DNA of 64,000 nt, taken from Thermothielavioides terrestris NRRL 8126 (Eukaryota > Ascomycota > Sordariomycetes > Sordariales > Chaetomiaceae). Location of the stretch: positions 2,666,001 to 2,730,000 of the forward strand of contig NC_016460.1 of the NCBI RefSeq assembly GCF_000226115.1, given 5' to 3'. Positions within the stretch are counted from its first letter, which is position 1. Each line of letters starts with the position of its first letter. A program made the position numbers and the translations under genes. Shown here piece by piece: positions 8,883 to 21,429 of this stretch. Under the pieces are notes generated by a model. That model ran no database searches. It worked only from the letters and a program-made list of their open reading frames with translations, and was not told where the DNA came from.

Positions 8883-11510
8883 TCAGTCGGGCTGCCCCTC
8901 GGCCCCGGCCAACCCCATGGGCGTCGCAATGCGCGGGACCTCCATCTGCGTAGCCCTCGTTTCCGGCTCCCCCTCGTCACCATCAATCGCCATAGTCTCG
9001 TCCACGTCCGTGGTCTCGTCGTCCGTCGTCGCCGTCGAATTCCCGCCGCTTCCGCCGCTGCCGCCGCCATCCCTCCTCTCCTCCCTCTTCTTCAGCAAGC
9101 TCCTCAGGTCGTCCTCGCTCAGGATGCTGTCTATGCTATCCCTCCTGTGCTGAAGCTCCGCCCCGCCGTCGTTGCCCCCCGCAGCAGCCGATAGCCCGCC
9201 GGCCACGGCGGGGGGGAACCCAGCGGCCCTCGTCCCGCCGTACCGACTCTCGCGGCGGCCCCTTTCCACGAGCCGCTCGACCCGCAAGCGATTCCCCACG
9301 AAGCGCAGCTTGGGAAACGTGGCCTGGCGGCCCTCGTGGATCATCCTGGCCAGGGTGGCCATGTCCGGGTCGCTCAGGATGCGCCAGAAGTCCATGGGCT
9401 CGCTCTTGGGCCAGATGGTGACGGTGCCGCCGAAGGGCTGCAGCCACAGCATGGACCAGTCCTGGCCGAGCGGGCGCGGCAGCAGCTCCAGGTGGCGCAT
9501 GACGCGCAGCCACTTGGTCAGGTCGAGCTTGACGTACTGCTCGATGGCGGAGCCGAGGTAGCCGCCGCGCCAGCCGCGGCCGCCGCGGTGGGTGACGGGC
9601 TGGCCGACGGAGCCGCGCGACGAGAAGAAGAAGAGGTTGATGTGCGGGTTGACCTGGCTGACGATGGTGAAGTTGACGTTGAAGTGCAGGTTGAGCGCCT
9701 TGATGGGTATGTCGGTCCGCAGCGAGCCGTCCTTCCACTTGTGCCCGAAGGAGTAGGGCACCAGCTCGCCCGAGCGCGTCTTCATCATGAGCACGACCGG
9801 GTTGAGAATGCCCGGGACGGCGGCCGAGGCGAGCACGGCGGACCAGATGACGCAGTCCGGGCTGGTGAGGTAGTTGCAGAGGATCGTGGGCGAGTGCGGG
9901 TCGGCCGGGACGCACGAGACGTTGAGGATGCGGCCGGTGCGCTCGTAGGCTTCGCGGAAGGTCATGGACCCGCGCGTCCACCAGGCGCACTGGCGAGCCC
10001 AGTCGACCGCGTCGAAGCGGGCGCCCGTCTTCCACCAGCGGCGGAACCAGACGCTGATGGGCTCGCGGCAGGCCGTGATGCGGTGGGCGAGCGCGGGGAC
10101 AAGCAGCTGTTTGAGTTCGCTGTTCGTGCGGGTGGCCACGAGGGCCGCCACCAGCGCACCGCCGCTGGTGCCCGTGATGATGTCGGGGAGATAGTCCTCG
10201 TCGAGCAGCGCCTTGACGACGCCGAAGTGGTAATAGGCGAACGTCGCGCCGCCCGAGAGACACAGCGCCGTGCGGCCGTAGTTGGCGCAGATGCCCTTGA
10301 ACATGACGCGCTTCTGCTCCTTGGAGAGCTGCTTCGTCTCGATCAAAAACCTGATACTGCATTCCACTGTGTTTGTTGGGCGGGGATGTCAGTTGCGCGT
10401 CCCCAGCATGCAACTTGCCAAACGAGGGAAAGGAAAGGGGGAGGAGGAAGCAGATCTTCGGGTTAGCTCACCCTCGTCAACAAAGTTCTGCACCAGATTC
10501 TTCGTCCCGTAATACGTTTGGCTATAGAGCCGCGGATTCTCGACGCCCACGAAATTATTCTTGACGCACGCCTCCAACAGCACCTTCAGGTCCTCGGTGG
10601 CCTGCCTCCCTTCCTCCGTCTCCTCCTCCTCGCCGCGCTCGGCCAGCCGCCGACAACGCCTCATCTCCTGTAGCACCCGCTTGACCGTCTTGCTATCGTA
10701 GTACGCAAAGTTATCGTCCTCCTTCCACCGCTCCTTGCCGAAGAAGTCGTCCAGCCGCCGTGCGGCCGCGACCCAGTCCTTATACCGGGTCGTGGCGCGC
10801 ATCGCGCGGCGCAGCCTCTTGCGCTGGCCGCGCCAGGCGATGAACTGTTCGTACAGGGAGATGTACATGCGCGTCACGACGTAGACGATCGAGAGGCCGA
10901 TGATCCAGGCGCCGACCATGAAGAAGAAGGGCCATTTCGTGAGACCGTAGACATACCCCTCCCGGGTCTCGTCCTTGGTGCGGGCTTTTCTCTTCGACTT
11001 CTTCCTTCTCTTCCCATCCGATGATGGCGCCTTGTCCTTGTCGCGGAGGACCTTCTCGTTCACAGGGGCCCAGTCGTTCTGTGCCGTGATGAAGAGACTG
11101 CTGGAGCTGGGCCGCCGGCTCCCGAGCGCTGCGGACGGCCCTGGCGCAGCTACGTCGGCCGCGGCCGCGGCAGCGGCGGCGCCCTCCCGCGAGCCCCTGT
11201 CTTCGTCATGGAGATTCACGCTGGCGGCTGTGGCGCGCCGGCTGAGTTGAAGGAGGGAGCTGCTCGAGCCGCGGCGCAGGCTGGGGCTGTGGGGGCGGAA
11301 GGTCAAGGAGGCCGTCCCATCATCGGGCGTCTCTGGGATTGGGTCAGGGGCGGAAAGAGCCTGGATAAACGCTTCGACATGTTCTGGACAGAGGAAGTCC
11401 TTGTCGACGTCGGGGAGTCGGGTCCAGTCGAAAGCCTCGGGCGGAAAGCCGTAGGGGCGCGCAGGCAGCGTGATCTTGGGGCGGTCCGTGTCAGGGTCCA
11501 GTTCAGCCAT
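8883..11510 (-). CDS. Patatin-like triacylglycerol lipase / phospholipase
   Basis: Two exons, 10472-11510 and 8883-10366, with an intron at 10367-10471, give 840 residues. The first ATG is at 11510; the frame opens upstream only with GTG. The order is a disordered Ser/Ala-rich N-terminus, a Lys/Arg-rich stretch, a hydrophobic segment (WPFFFMVGAWIIGLSIVYVV, about 193-223), a DUF3336-like region, then the patatin domain with an oxyanion loop (LSGGATFAYY, about 383-392), nucleophile elbow GTSGG (412-416, Ser414) and catalytic Asp in KDGS (about 557). The tail is acidic and Ser/Gly-rich. This matches fungal Tgl3/4/5 and plant SDP1 lipases, which hydrolyse triacylglycerol at lipid droplets using a Ser-Asp dyad. 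Localisation through the hydrophobic segment is inferred. Confidence 0.88.
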
Positions 11511-12601
11511 GGGGTCGTCGTCGTGCGGTCTTCGCAAGATGAGGGTCCGCTCCTTCAACACACGGCCGGACGATGTGCTACTGATTCATTCCACAGGCTG
11601 GGATGGTGCAGCAGCAGAATCTGTTGCTTCTGCGGGCCCCTCGGAGGAAGGTCTCGGCGACAGACGGGTTTTCAGGGTTTGAAGTCCAGAGTCTCGAGAC
11701 ACGAGTGTGGTAGTGCTGTAGGGGCCACTAGGCTCATGCAATACAGCTATGTCTTTACATACATCGAGCGAACGTGTTGCACGGCTAGCGGCGACTCTGC
11801 CCGGATCCCGAAGCGAAGGACCGTCTCCGTTGAGAATAATAATAAAATGCAGAAGATCGTTGCTAGGTTGTGCTTCCCCGGCGTGGGATGACGTCGTTAG
11901 GTGACTGGGACGGCACTTCCCTCTCCCGCAGTCTGCAGTGGAGCCCCGCTGCACGTTTAATTCCCCTGTCCATGCGCAGCATGCCTCCAGCAGCAGCGAG
12001 GCTCCGGCACTAATTACCTGACCAAGGCAGTTATCCGAGCAGTGCACACTCGGTCCGAGGATGAACGACCAGGGCCACCTTGAGAATGGTTATTGATTGA
12101 ATGCACCGATGGTGAGTCCTCCGCTCCCACAGGACCTCGGCTGACACCACTGCGCTGCTGGGGCATGATTGTGGTGCCACGAGACGACCGGAGACTTCCC
12201 AACAGTGCCTCGGTCCTCGAGTACCAGGACGGTAGGTGCGAAATACTGTATTCCGGATTCCTGACCTTTAAGCGTCCGACACCGGGAAGGCAGACAGCCT
12301 CATTCCAAAGTACAAAAATAAGCGGTATAATTGCCAAGTCGTATCGTGTCATAGAGAGCAGACTAGTGTACCGAGGTAGCTAGTAAGATATTCCCCAACT
12401 GCGCTCCTTCAGGCCCGCGCACCTCTGCACGGAGCCATGCGCGCCAGCCTCACCGATAGCAGAAACGCAATGCTCAAGTCCTCTATATGTAGGGTCTCTG
12501 CGGACTTGGCCCGTGGCTGCCGACAATCCGTGCCCACGCCCACCCCTGTTCTCCCGCGCCCGGCATCGCGCCGATTAACGCCACCGCCGCCCAGCAGTCC
12601 G
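11511..12601. other. Intergenic, no gene seen
   Basis: This 1.1-kb stretch holds the presumed promoter of the lipase gene and the 3' flank of SAR1. Open frames on both strands here lack domains and overlap one another. No other structure was seen. Confidence 0.5.
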
Positions 12602-13470
12602 CTACACGTACTGGGACAACCACCGGATGGCCTCGCCGTACCCCTGCCTCATGACTACCGAGCACATGAACACCTCGATAGGCCGGATGCCTTCGAGTGG
12701 CACCTTGCCCTTGCCCGTCGTCTGATACATGCCGAGCTGGTGGCGCAGCTCCTCCTCCGACACGGCGTCGGGGTGATCGATCTTGTTGCCGAGGATGACG
12801 AACGGCACCTTAGCCAGCTCCTCCATCGAGAGGAGTGCGTCGAGCTCGGCCTTGGCCTCGGGGAATCTCTCGTGGTCCTTGGCGTCGACGAGGAAGACAA
12901 CCCCGTTCACCTCCGGGAAGTAGTCCTTCCAGAGACGGCGGGCTGTAGAAGCAATCGGCCGTTAGATACGACGTCCGGGACGTTCTCGAGGAGCAACAGT
13001 CTTGAAACGTGCGGGGAGAAAAACGTACCTTGCTGATGCCCACCCAAATCAAATGTCGTAAACCTCACATTGCCAATCGAGAGTTCCTCCGAGGCTGTGC
13101 AGCCAAAGTGTCAGTCAGCCAATTCTTGCTTATCCTCCGCATCCGCAGATATTCCGGGGCGCACGAACTCGGATGCAGCGTCGGCTGGAGAATCGCAACA
13201 CGGTCATTCTTCAGCATATGTAGCAGCGTCGTCTTTCCGGCATTGTCGAGACCCAGGAACAGCAGCTTGGCGTGCTTGTTGAGCAGGCCGAGCGACGAGA
13301 GGATGTCGTAGACTGGGGAGAGCGATCCGCGTCAGCGCATTCTCCGGACATCGTAACTTGAGGATATGCCGGGAAGGGTATCCGCCATCTGACCGTGGCC
13401 TCCGGGCCGGCAAGAAGAGAATCGGAATAAGAAGTGCGAAATATTACTTACACCAGTTGATGATCCACAT
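12602..13470 (-). CDS. SAR1: COPII small GTPase Sar1
   Basis: Four exons (13452-13470, 13169-13312, 13029-13094, 12602-12942) encode 189 residues, exactly the usual Sar1 length. The N-terminus [20 protein letters not shown] is the amphipathic membrane-inserting helix. The G1 loop is GLDNAGKTT (27-35), G3 is DLGGHQQARR, and G4 is NKID. The C-terminus ends RWLSQYV. Sar1-GTP recruits Sec23/24 and Sec13/31 to ER exit sites to form COPII vesicles. The first exon is only 19 nt, and every junction is GT-AG with the frame preserved; the intron 2 donor (A|GTTCGT) is slightly unusual. The promoter lies rightward, toward 13.5-13.9 kb. The gene is intact and surely essential. Confidence 0.96.
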
Positions 13471-14433
13471 GGTGGTCTTCCGGGGCCACGGAGATGGAAG
13501 ATAGGCGTCGGCAAACGGTCTCTCGAGTCGACGGTGGTTCTGGAGCTGATTCGCGGCGTGCGACGAAGCGATACGTATCAGAGAGGGCGGTTTTGGCAAC
13601 ACCGAAGATTCAGAAGGGTGCAAAACCAGTCTCCGCGAGACAAGTGGTGTGCTGGGAATATTTGTCCGGGGAGGCTTGATGCAAGTCGAAGAAGGTGGTC
13701 GCCAACGACGCTCGAACCACCCAAAAGCTGGCAGGAATTGGCCAGCAAGGCGCATTGGCCACCCAGAGCATCGCAGCAGACCAATGCCAAGGGAGAACAG
13801 CAATGAACGAACCACTCCCTGATTTTTAAGGCTGCAACAACTGAATCCGCCTCCTTTACAGGTCGCTTGGATGCTTGTGGCCCCAGTCCCTTCCCAAAAC
13901 CGCCGAGGGCTCCAGAAACTTCCTGGTTGCGCCACCAAATGTTATCCTGGCCACAGCGGCCGTTGACTCGAGAACGTGTGCTCCTCGAGTAGGTAGGCTA
14001 CGTTTGGCCATCAGCGCTAAACTAAGGTACTTCCCCGTCGCCGGGCTTCTTGGTTCGTCTTTCCATCGGGTCGGGACCGCTGGACTTTGCCAAAGTTCAC
14101 TCAGCCCGGAAAGCGAAAAGAGAAGTGAAGGTCCTGAGGAACACGACACACAATATATGCTGCCATGGTGCCCCCTCTCTCGACTGTGACGCGGTCTCGT
14201 GTCTAAGCAAACGAGTGCTATTACTACCAGAAATAGAAAAATATGTAACGTGCAATGCAGCCCTAAAAATTGTCCCAGAAGAAAGCCGCCGTGGCCCGTT
14301 CAAGAAGAAGAACAAAGTGTCTGACCGTCCAGGCTCATAAATTCATAAGTGCCACCCATAACCCACCAGTTGTATAGTAGCCCTGGGGTATTGCCCGCCG
14401 TGCGAATGCCAATCAGAGAAGCCGCCCACCGTC
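13471..14433. other. SAR1 upstream region
   Basis: About 1 kb between the SAR1 start and the DUF2457 stop, holding the SAR1 promoter and the other gene's 3' end. Frames on both strands show no domain. A CCAATCA sequence occurs near 14409. Nothing else was seen. Confidence 0.5.
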
Positions 14434-16674
14434 TCAAACGGAAAGTACATAATGACCATGTCCTCCCGCTTTTCCCGCCATGAACAGGCCCAGCTCCCTC
14501 ATGCGTTCGGCCCCCTGCCCGGGCGGCGGCCGTTTGGTCTGCGCCTTGTCCTTCCGCGCGCAGTACTTCTGGTAGAACTTCTCCTTGCGCCGCTGCCGCT
14601 TCTGCTCGAGACCCATGACAATGTCGATAGCGCCGCGAACATGCGTCTGCCTGGTGGTGGTGCCCGCTCTCGCCCTGCGCCCCTTGAGATGCGGGAACAT
14701 GCCAGGCGCCCTGGGGAGGGACTTGGTGTGCGTCAGGCCAGGCCCAAATGCCGGCGATTTGAAAGCGATGCCCTCCCCTTCACGCGCCGGTGAGATGACG
14801 GGGGATTTAAATGTCGTGTGTTGCGGCGCCGGAGACCGTCGCCGGGGAGACCGTTGATCTAAGAGCTTTCGGGGAGAGCGAGCACGCGCCTTGGGCGCCG
14901 GTGACGGGCGGCGTTTCGGCGCCGGAGAACGGCATCTCTTCGGAGACGGTCCAGCTCCCTTCTTGCGGCCCTTGCGATCCCGCTCGTGGTGAATGTCCTC
15001 GAGTTCGCCGTGAAGCCAGACATAGTCCTCGCTGTCCCCGTATCCCTTCCGATACAGCTCTTCGGCCTCGTCTTCCGGCTCGGAAGTGGGAAAGCTGGGG
15101 TCAATGTCTTGGGGAGTGGGCTGATGCCGAACCCGTTTACGGGCCTCAACGCACGAGATGTAAGCCTCCTCCAGAGGCTTATCCTCGTCCAGCGTACCAC
15201 AGACGAAATCTGTGCTGTCGGGCAACTCGGGCGTGTTTGGCCGGAAAGGGACGGCGCGCGCCTTGCTGTGCTTCTTTTTGCGCGAACGGTCCGTCTTCCC
15301 ATGGGACGACGTTGAGGAATCCGAGTGCTCAACCAGCGACAGCCTCCGAGACATTGCGACGGCACCCGAGAGGGTATGGAAGCGGCCTATACGGGTAGTC
15401 CACAGAACCAGATCGTCGTCCTCGTCATCAGACTCGGCAAAGCCAGTCTCGTTGTCCGTCTTGTAACCGTCAGAAGCCTCGTCATCCCAAGCGTGCTCAG
15501 TTTCGGCATCATCATCCAAGCCCTCCTCGGGTTCCTCGTCGTCGACATCGACGTCGTCCTCGTCTCCATCCTCAGCATCTTCCTCTTGAAAGTCGTCCCC
15601 GGCATCCTCGTCGTCGATGAGGTCCGCCTCGTCCACCTCTTCATCTTGCTCCTCGTCAATCTCTTCCTCCAGCTCCGCCTCCTCTTCGGCTTCCTTGCCC
15701 AGCTTTCGGATGGCGTTTTCCTTCGTGAGAGTGTCGTCGATGGTAAGCTTCGGCTTCATGGACGAGTCATCTCGGCGGATCCAATCGTCCTCCTGCGGTT
15801 CATCGCTGGCAAACTCGTGGAACCGTGCGCTCTCACTCTCCAGATCCCTGGAGTCGGCCGTGAGCCACTTCTTGTTGTTGCGGGTGGCAACAGGACTTCC
15901 CGGGGTCTTGCGAAGCGTCGGGGATCGGAAAGCGCGGACTGTTGACGAGGAGCGCGGGTTCTCAAGGTTCGACGAACCCTTAGGAGTGCTAGGCGTCGCT
16001 ATCGGCACCGGAGTCGCCGGCCGCTCCTCTCGAGGCTGTACATCCGCTGCCCTCGGGGGCTGGGGACAAGCAAACTTGATGCACGTCTTCTTCGGCGCCT
16101 CTGCGGCTTTCGCCTCGTCCCGGGCTGGTCTGGAAGGCGGAGGCATCGCCGCTCCCTCATCAGGTTTTGGCCTGGCAGCGCAGGCAAAGGAAATGCAGCG
16201 CTTCTTCTCGAGAGCACGTACAGCCGGGTCCTTGCGCTGCTGCGCATCGCCAGACCGGGCCGGAGCAAGAGGGGCAAACGAAGAGTCTGGCAGTCGCGGG
16301 CTCGGTGAGCTTGTGCGGGCAGGAGTCGTGATGCCCGTGCCGCAGGTGAGATCGGCAGTCGAAGCGCAGCTGGTGTTGCTCGTGACGGACCGTCGTCGAC
16401 GGGGCTGGCGCAAGGATCCCCACTCGTTGGCATCCTCATCCGAGTGGCTCTGCAGAGCTTTGGTCAACAGAGACTCGTGCTGCTCGCTGCCGCGGCGGAC
16501 AGGAGTGCGTTTGAACTGCGCCGAGTGAGGCGCCAAGGGCGCTAAATGATCCGGCGGTTCGTCGCCATCGGCACCTGCGTCCTCCTCCACCGATGGCTCC
16601 ACATTGGCGGAGTGTGTAGCGGTCCATGCCAGCACATTCGAGGTCGCATGATCGCGAGGTATGTGGTTCTCCAT
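14434..16674 (-). CDS. DUF2457-type acidic/basic nuclear-like protein
   Basis: A single exon of 746 residues starting at ATG 16674 (context ACAATGG); the frame opens further upstream only with TTG. The N-terminal half is disordered and contains two similar Cys-containing motifs (KKRCISFACAARPKPD and KKTCIKFACPQPPR). The middle has a very acidic run (repeated EEE/DED, roughly residues 335-415) followed by the conserved block LVLWTTRIGRFHTLSGAVAM. The C-terminal third is rich in Arg/Ser/Pro with repeated SPAPK-type motifs, and ends in a basic helix (KRQRRKEKFYQKYCARKDKA). This arrangement fits the fungal DUF2457 family, whose function is unknown. Nuclear location is my inference from composition only. 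Confidence 0.8.
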   Translation of the reverse strand: MENHIPRDHATSNVLAWTATHSANVEPSVEEDAGADGDEPPDHLAPLAPHSAQFKRTPVRRGSEQHESLLTKALQSHSDEDANEWGSLRQPRRRRSVTSNTSCASTADLTCGTGITTPARTSSPSPRLPDSSFAPLAPARSGDAQQRKDPAVRALEKKRCISFACAARPKPDEGAAMPPPSRPARDEAKAAEAPKKTCIKFACPQPPRAADVQPREERPATPVPIATPSTPKGSSNLENPRSSSTVRAFRSPTLRKTPGSPVATRNNKKWLTADSRDLESESARFHEFASDEPQEDDWIRRDDSSMKPKLTIDDTLTKENAIRKLGKEAEEEAELEEEIDEEQDEEVDEADLIDDEDAGDDFQEEDAEDGDEDDVDVDDEEPEEGLDDDAETEHAWDDEASDGYKTDNETGFAESDDEDDDLVLWTTRIGRFHTLSGAVAMSRRLSLVEHSDSSTSSHGKTDRSRKKKHSKARAVPFRPNTPELPDSTDFVCGTLDEDKPLEEAYISCVEARKRVRHQPTPQDIDPSFPTSEPEDEAEELYRKGYGDSEDYVWLHGELEDIHHERDRKGRKKGAGPSPKRCRSPAPKRRPSPAPKARARSPRKLLDQRSPRRRSPAPQHTTFKSPVISPAREGEGIAFKSPAFGPGLTHTKSLPRAPGMFPHLKGRRARAGTTTRQTHVRGAIDIVMGLEQKRQRRKEKFYQKYCARKDKAQTKRPPPGQGAERMRELGLFMAGKAGGHGHYVLSV

Positions 16675-19600
16675 TGTAGTAGACAGCCGGGCGGTCAACT
16701 ACCTCTAGACATGAACTGGTGAGCGCGTCGGACAGCTGACAGAGATGCGATGTTTTGCCGCCCTACAGGACGGAGAAGCCGTCCTCGCGAAGGGTGGGAT
16801 CGAATATCGAAAGTGTTGCTTCGTTGATGGCAGTCAATCCAATGTCCGACCGTAAAGGACGGCGCTCGGTGCCTGCAACTGGTGGGGTGGTGTGCTGTAC
16901 TGGTGTTGCAAGACGCGGCTTGCAACCGGCATACAAGGTGGTGTCCCTAAGGACCGTATTGCTATAACCGCAGGGCCATTGTGAGACAGTGTGGTTCGGA
17001 AGTCGCAGAGTAGGGTCGTTTGGTGTTGAGTGCGTTACAAGAGTGGCCGTCGGCCGTCGACCCGGAGCGTTCTTGTGCGCGGTCGGAGGCGGTCGGAGCA
17101 GCGTCGGCCTGAGGGTGGTCGAATGACGTCGAATTGAGGAAAATTCCGTTTGTTAGTCAGAAGGGTTGGTTTGGGAGGGCGACACCACACAACTGGCGCA
17201 GTCACCACGGTCTTTTTGGGGAAAGGGAACGCGGTAGAATAATCAGGTTTTTCGACTGGCGGAGTGTCTCGAGGTGTAGATGAGGTTGTGTTGCCGTCGC
17301 GAGGTGCAGGCAAAGAAGAGGCAGGCTTTGAGAGGAGGGTGGAGCCAAGCACATGAGAAGGCCGAGGGACTAGGGCGCTGATCCAGCGTGTTTGGGGGCG
17401 TGGGATGGCGGTCAGAAAAAAACGCAAGTGTCAGCGAGTTGGGCGTTGTGCGAGTGGAGCCGAGAGCGAAAGCCCTGGATCCGCTTCCGAACGTTACCTA
17501 CCTAACCACCGTATGGAACACACCCGTGGACTCTCGTAAAGTACTGGATAACCAGACAACGCAGGCTTTGTTGGCTTTCCCCCATCGACCATCGTTGGGG
17601 CATGCGGTTGCCACACGCTCGGAAACAATTCGCCACTCTTCCGTCCTCATCGATGTGATTCTGACTAGCGCCTCTGGAATCAATTTTGCACCACATGCTA
17701 CTGTGTAGGAGACGGAGATTGGAGAGACGGCAGCTTCTAGTTGCGTGTGCATACTGCGGTAGCGCATCAATGTTGCGGGCCAATTGAAATCCCTTTGAAC
17801 TTTGCATCATATCCACCAAACCCGTACCATACACAAAGATGTATTTCGTAAGGTAATCTTCATTCGGTATAGTTACAACGACAAGACCCTGGCAGCATGG
17901 TGTCTGGCTTTGTTTGGCACAGACCAAGGGCCGCCCCAGTGAGCGGATTCTGATCGACAAGGACGCTGGGGTATCGGAACACAGCACGTGGGAGTCGACA
18001 GTGTCTCATGAGCCACGGGGCCTTTCATCGACTCGCGTTTCTTTGTGGAATTTCAAGTCTCCTTCAATGAAGCGATGTGACTATACCTACTGTGTATGCA
18101 CGCCTGGGTCCTCAAATGGTATGGACACGCAAGTGCACTCTGTAACTGACTGCCTAGCGTGCCGGACTCACCATCCGAATGGACCGTGGTGCAGTCGGCA
18201 AAGGCAAGACAGGCATTACTGGCTGACCTGCAGGAGGCTTGCAGTTGGCTAGTGTATATCCTGTGCAATGTGCACACTAGGTGAAGCTGTTGTGTAACAC
18301 CTGTCAAGAGCGAACTGTGTATCCGTAAGCCTGCTCGTAGAGCCCCCCAGAGCTCACACATCCGGGCCGATCATACCAAAGTGGACGGCCAACCCGAGGT
18401 GGCCCGGGGTTGTTCCCGAGCCATGTGTCCGCCTATGTATACCCTGCACTACGCAGTTCTGTGGTAGGCGTGTGAATTCATCGCCATTTTGGCGGCAAGT
18501 GCATGTGCTGCAGAAGGTTGGCTTGACGAGTATGCCGGGAGAACAACACAGCCTGCACAACGCAGTATACAACACGAGGTCCGAGGAATGACCCCGATTC
18601 TCCACTTTGGTCGTAGCCAAATGTCGCATTTACCTGTGTCCTTCACCCCGCTTTTCAACGTATTGTTGCTGTGGCAGGCGAGCGTGCCCGCGCCCCCGAG
18701 AGCTGGGCGCTTGTCCCCAACCTGGGAGTTTGACCGTTTGAGCGTCGGGTGGGGATGGGCAACCTATCACGCTGCTATCCGCCGAGTCGTCGTTGGCAGA
18801 CGAAAAAGCCTTTCTGAATCATGGAGCAACTCGTCACCCGTTGCTTGCTGATCTACTCCCAAGAAATCAACCAAAGACCGTCTCATGTTGCATCCAAGGC
18901 GCGTCCTTCGGGGGGGCAATCCCGCGCAAGGGTCCGACTGGGGTAGACCCCGCGATCGCCATTATGGCCGGCATGGGAGTGAAACCGCGCCAGGACGACC
19001 CCGCATTTGACCGCAGCAGCGTGAGTTATGGCGTGGGATGGCGTTTTGTTTGCAGCGGACGACTGCGTAGTGTAGCCATTCTTCAACCAGCAAGACGAGA
19101 AAGCGCACGCGGCCGTGGCCGCTAGTAATTTAGCTAAGAATAGCAGTTGGATTACCAGCAACTCGGCTCATCAGCGGTGGGACCCGAGTTCTGCTGACGC
19201 CCGGTTCTTTCAGGTGTATGATTGCGGTCGAGGAGGAAGGCGTGACAGGTCAGCTCAGCTCAGGTGGGCAAAGCCATCATGTGCCGAAGCCTCTCGACTG
19301 GCTGATTGTTTATGCTCCGGTTGCTCTTTCAGATCTCCCCGTTTGCAAGAACGCGGTAACTATGGTACCAAGCAGGTGCTGGCAAGTGGAGAACAGAAAG
19401 GCAAGACGGTGCAGTGTCCGTCCCCAGAAAGGGGAAAGCGGTGATTTCGTTGTCTGGCAGCGCTTTTCCTGCCTCCCCCTCTCTACACTACCTGTCCGGA
19501 ATACATGCGGAATACTATTCCACGGTATTCTGTATAAGGTTAGCGGGATGGTAGAGAACGCCATCCACAAGCTATCAAAGAGGTATCAAAGAGGCTTGCG

Positions 19601-20621
19601 AGGGTCATGCGACCTTGCGTCGTGGTGCGGAACGGGACTTACCATTCCTGACCCAGGTTCATCGCACGGCTTGCAGGAGCACAATGACGGTATTGGGTGC
19701 TCAGGTGGTTATGACATCAACCATTTGGCTCCTGCGGTCAGGTACTTTGAGCCTTACACACAGTAGGTGCCTTGTTGGTGGTTAGCTGTAAAAGAAACGC
19801 CAGCTCAAGGACCGGGCCACCGTCGCCGAAGCCGGACATCTTCGCAGTTGAGCCGTTTCACCGCGCGATCGGCGGCCAGGTGATGCCCTTCTTGAAACGC
19901 GAGCGAGAGGTGCGGAAGACGACAGTTATCCACCAAGTTGAGTGGAATGCCAATCCGACGAGCATCTTGGGTCAGCCAGCCAATGGAAAATCAGCGCCTG
20001 GGCACACAGAGCGCTTTCTGGCTGGGTTGGACCTTGCTGTGTAAGGGAAGCTCCTTAGTCGACACAGCAGATCTCGGGAGCGCAGAAACTCGCGGCTTCC
20101 CAAGCTGCATGCATGAGGGATTAAGGACAGCCACTTGTTGGCTCGCTGATGCATCATCGGACCTGCGAGACGGTGAATCGCGGCATTCCGTGGTCTTCCA
20201 ACTGCCCGACTGTGTCCTGACCGTGATCACACAGGAGTGGTTAACCTCGATTAAATTAAGGCCCAAAACGGTGTAGGGGCTAGCGGCAACAGCACCCATT
20301 TTTTTGAGGGTGGGTGAAAGTTACGGAGTACGGAGGACTCTGTCGTGAACGCCGTGCCGGCTTCAATGCACTAACTGAGGAGTTGCAGTTATTCCGTACG
20401 CGGGCAAGAGAATGATGCCGGTTGAACTAATTATGCGCTTAACAGTCTTGCTAAAAAAGAGTCAAGCTGCGATTCTTGGCATGGCGCGCATAAACATTCT
20501 TCCGCCAGCCTGTCCGGACAATCCCGGCTAAGCGAATATGGGTCCGCAGCCAAATCTGCGTTGACGACGAACGATCGTGCCCTTGCCGACGGCTTGCACT
20601 CCATTGAGATCGCAAAGCACC
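16675..20621. other. Gene-poor intergenic region
   Basis: About 3.9 kb between DUF2457 (minus) and ATP16 (plus), containing both promoters. The longest ATG-initiated frame is 19218-19766 plus (182 codons); it has no recognisable domain, no clear splice context and average composition, so I do not call it a gene. A CTACCTAACC motif is at 17498. No tRNA-like cloverleaf was noticed. Confidence 0.5.
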
Positions 20622-21429
20622 ATGAACTCCCTCCGTGTCGCCCGTGCGGCTCTGCGGGCGCGTCCCGCCGCTCTGCGCACGCCGCTCCAGCGCCGAGGCT
20701 ATGCCGAGGCCGTCTCGGACAAGGTGCGTTTTCCACTCGCGTCGCAACACGCAACTCGCTGCGGACAGCTGCTCTAACCTGGCACACAGATCAAGCTGAG
20801 CTTGTCGCTCCCCCACCAGGTACGGTGCATCTAGGCCTTACGGCATCTAGACGGCGTGCGGCTGTGACCGGCGATGATACACCGAAGCGACTGCGCAGAC
20901 GAGCATGTCAGGGGCGGAGCTGATACTTTATTTCCCGCATCTAGTCCATCTACCGGTCCCAGGACGTCGTCCAGGTCAACATCCCCGCCGAGTCGGGCGA
21001 TATGGGCATCCTCGCCAACCACGTCCCGTCGATCGAGCAGCTCAAGCCTGGCTTCGTCGAAATCATCGAGGAGAGCGGCAGCAGCAAGAAGTTCTTCCGT
21101 ACGTCCCCGAGATGGAGCGCGGAGGCGGATGAGTGCTTGTGGCTTACGAGACATCCTTCAGTTTCCGGCGGTTTCGCCATCGTGCAGCCCAAGTCAGCCC
21201 TGAGCATTACCGCCGTGGAGGGATACCCTCTGGAGGACTTCAGTGCGGAGGCTGTCAAGGCCCAGATCGCCGAGGCCCAGAAGGTTGCGAGCGGCAACGG
21301 CAGCGAACAGGATATTGCCGAGGCTAAGATTGAGCTTGAGGTGAGCATGGGCAGTGCCAGGACGGTGGTGTTTTTACAGCTGCTAACAGTTCCCAGGTCC
21401 TGGAGAGCCTGCAGGCTCACTTGAAATGA
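20622..21429 (+). CDS. ATP16: Mitochondrial F1 ATP synthase delta subunit
   Basis: Five exons (20622-20723, 20790-20819, 20945-21098, 21162-21340, 21397-21429) give 165 residues. The N-terminus MNSLRVARAALRARPAALRT is Arg/Ala/Leu-rich and lacks acidic residues, a typical mitochondrial presequence, ending around RRGYAEA. The beta-sandwich follows: IKLSLSLPHQ, SIYRSQDVVQVNIPAESGDM, GILANHVPSIEQLKPGFVEI, then GGFAIVQPKSALSITAVEGY, and the C-terminal helical hairpin (AQIAEAQKVASGNGSEQDIA). The subunit sits in the central stalk of F1Fo ATP synthase, coupling the c-ring and gamma. Length and domain order equal those of fungal Atp16 homologues. Exon 2 is only 30 nt, but phases agree throughout. The final intron acceptor sits close to the stop codon. 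Confidence 0.95.

Noticed and set aside
9136..10466. Long frames of 425 (minus) and 376 (plus) codons over the lipase gene
   Set aside because: Compositional shadows (Arg/Ala/His/Pro-rich or Asp/Gly/Val-rich) of the patatin domain, whose motifs are all in the 8883-10366 frame.
15617..16528. 303-codon plus-strand frame in the DUF2457 gene
   Set aside because: Ser/Arg-rich mirror of the acidic and Ser-rich minus-strand protein.
19218..19766. 182-codon ATG-initiated frame in the 16.7-20.6 kb spacer
   Set aside because: No domain, no conserved-looking core, unremarkable composition; length is within chance for this GC content.
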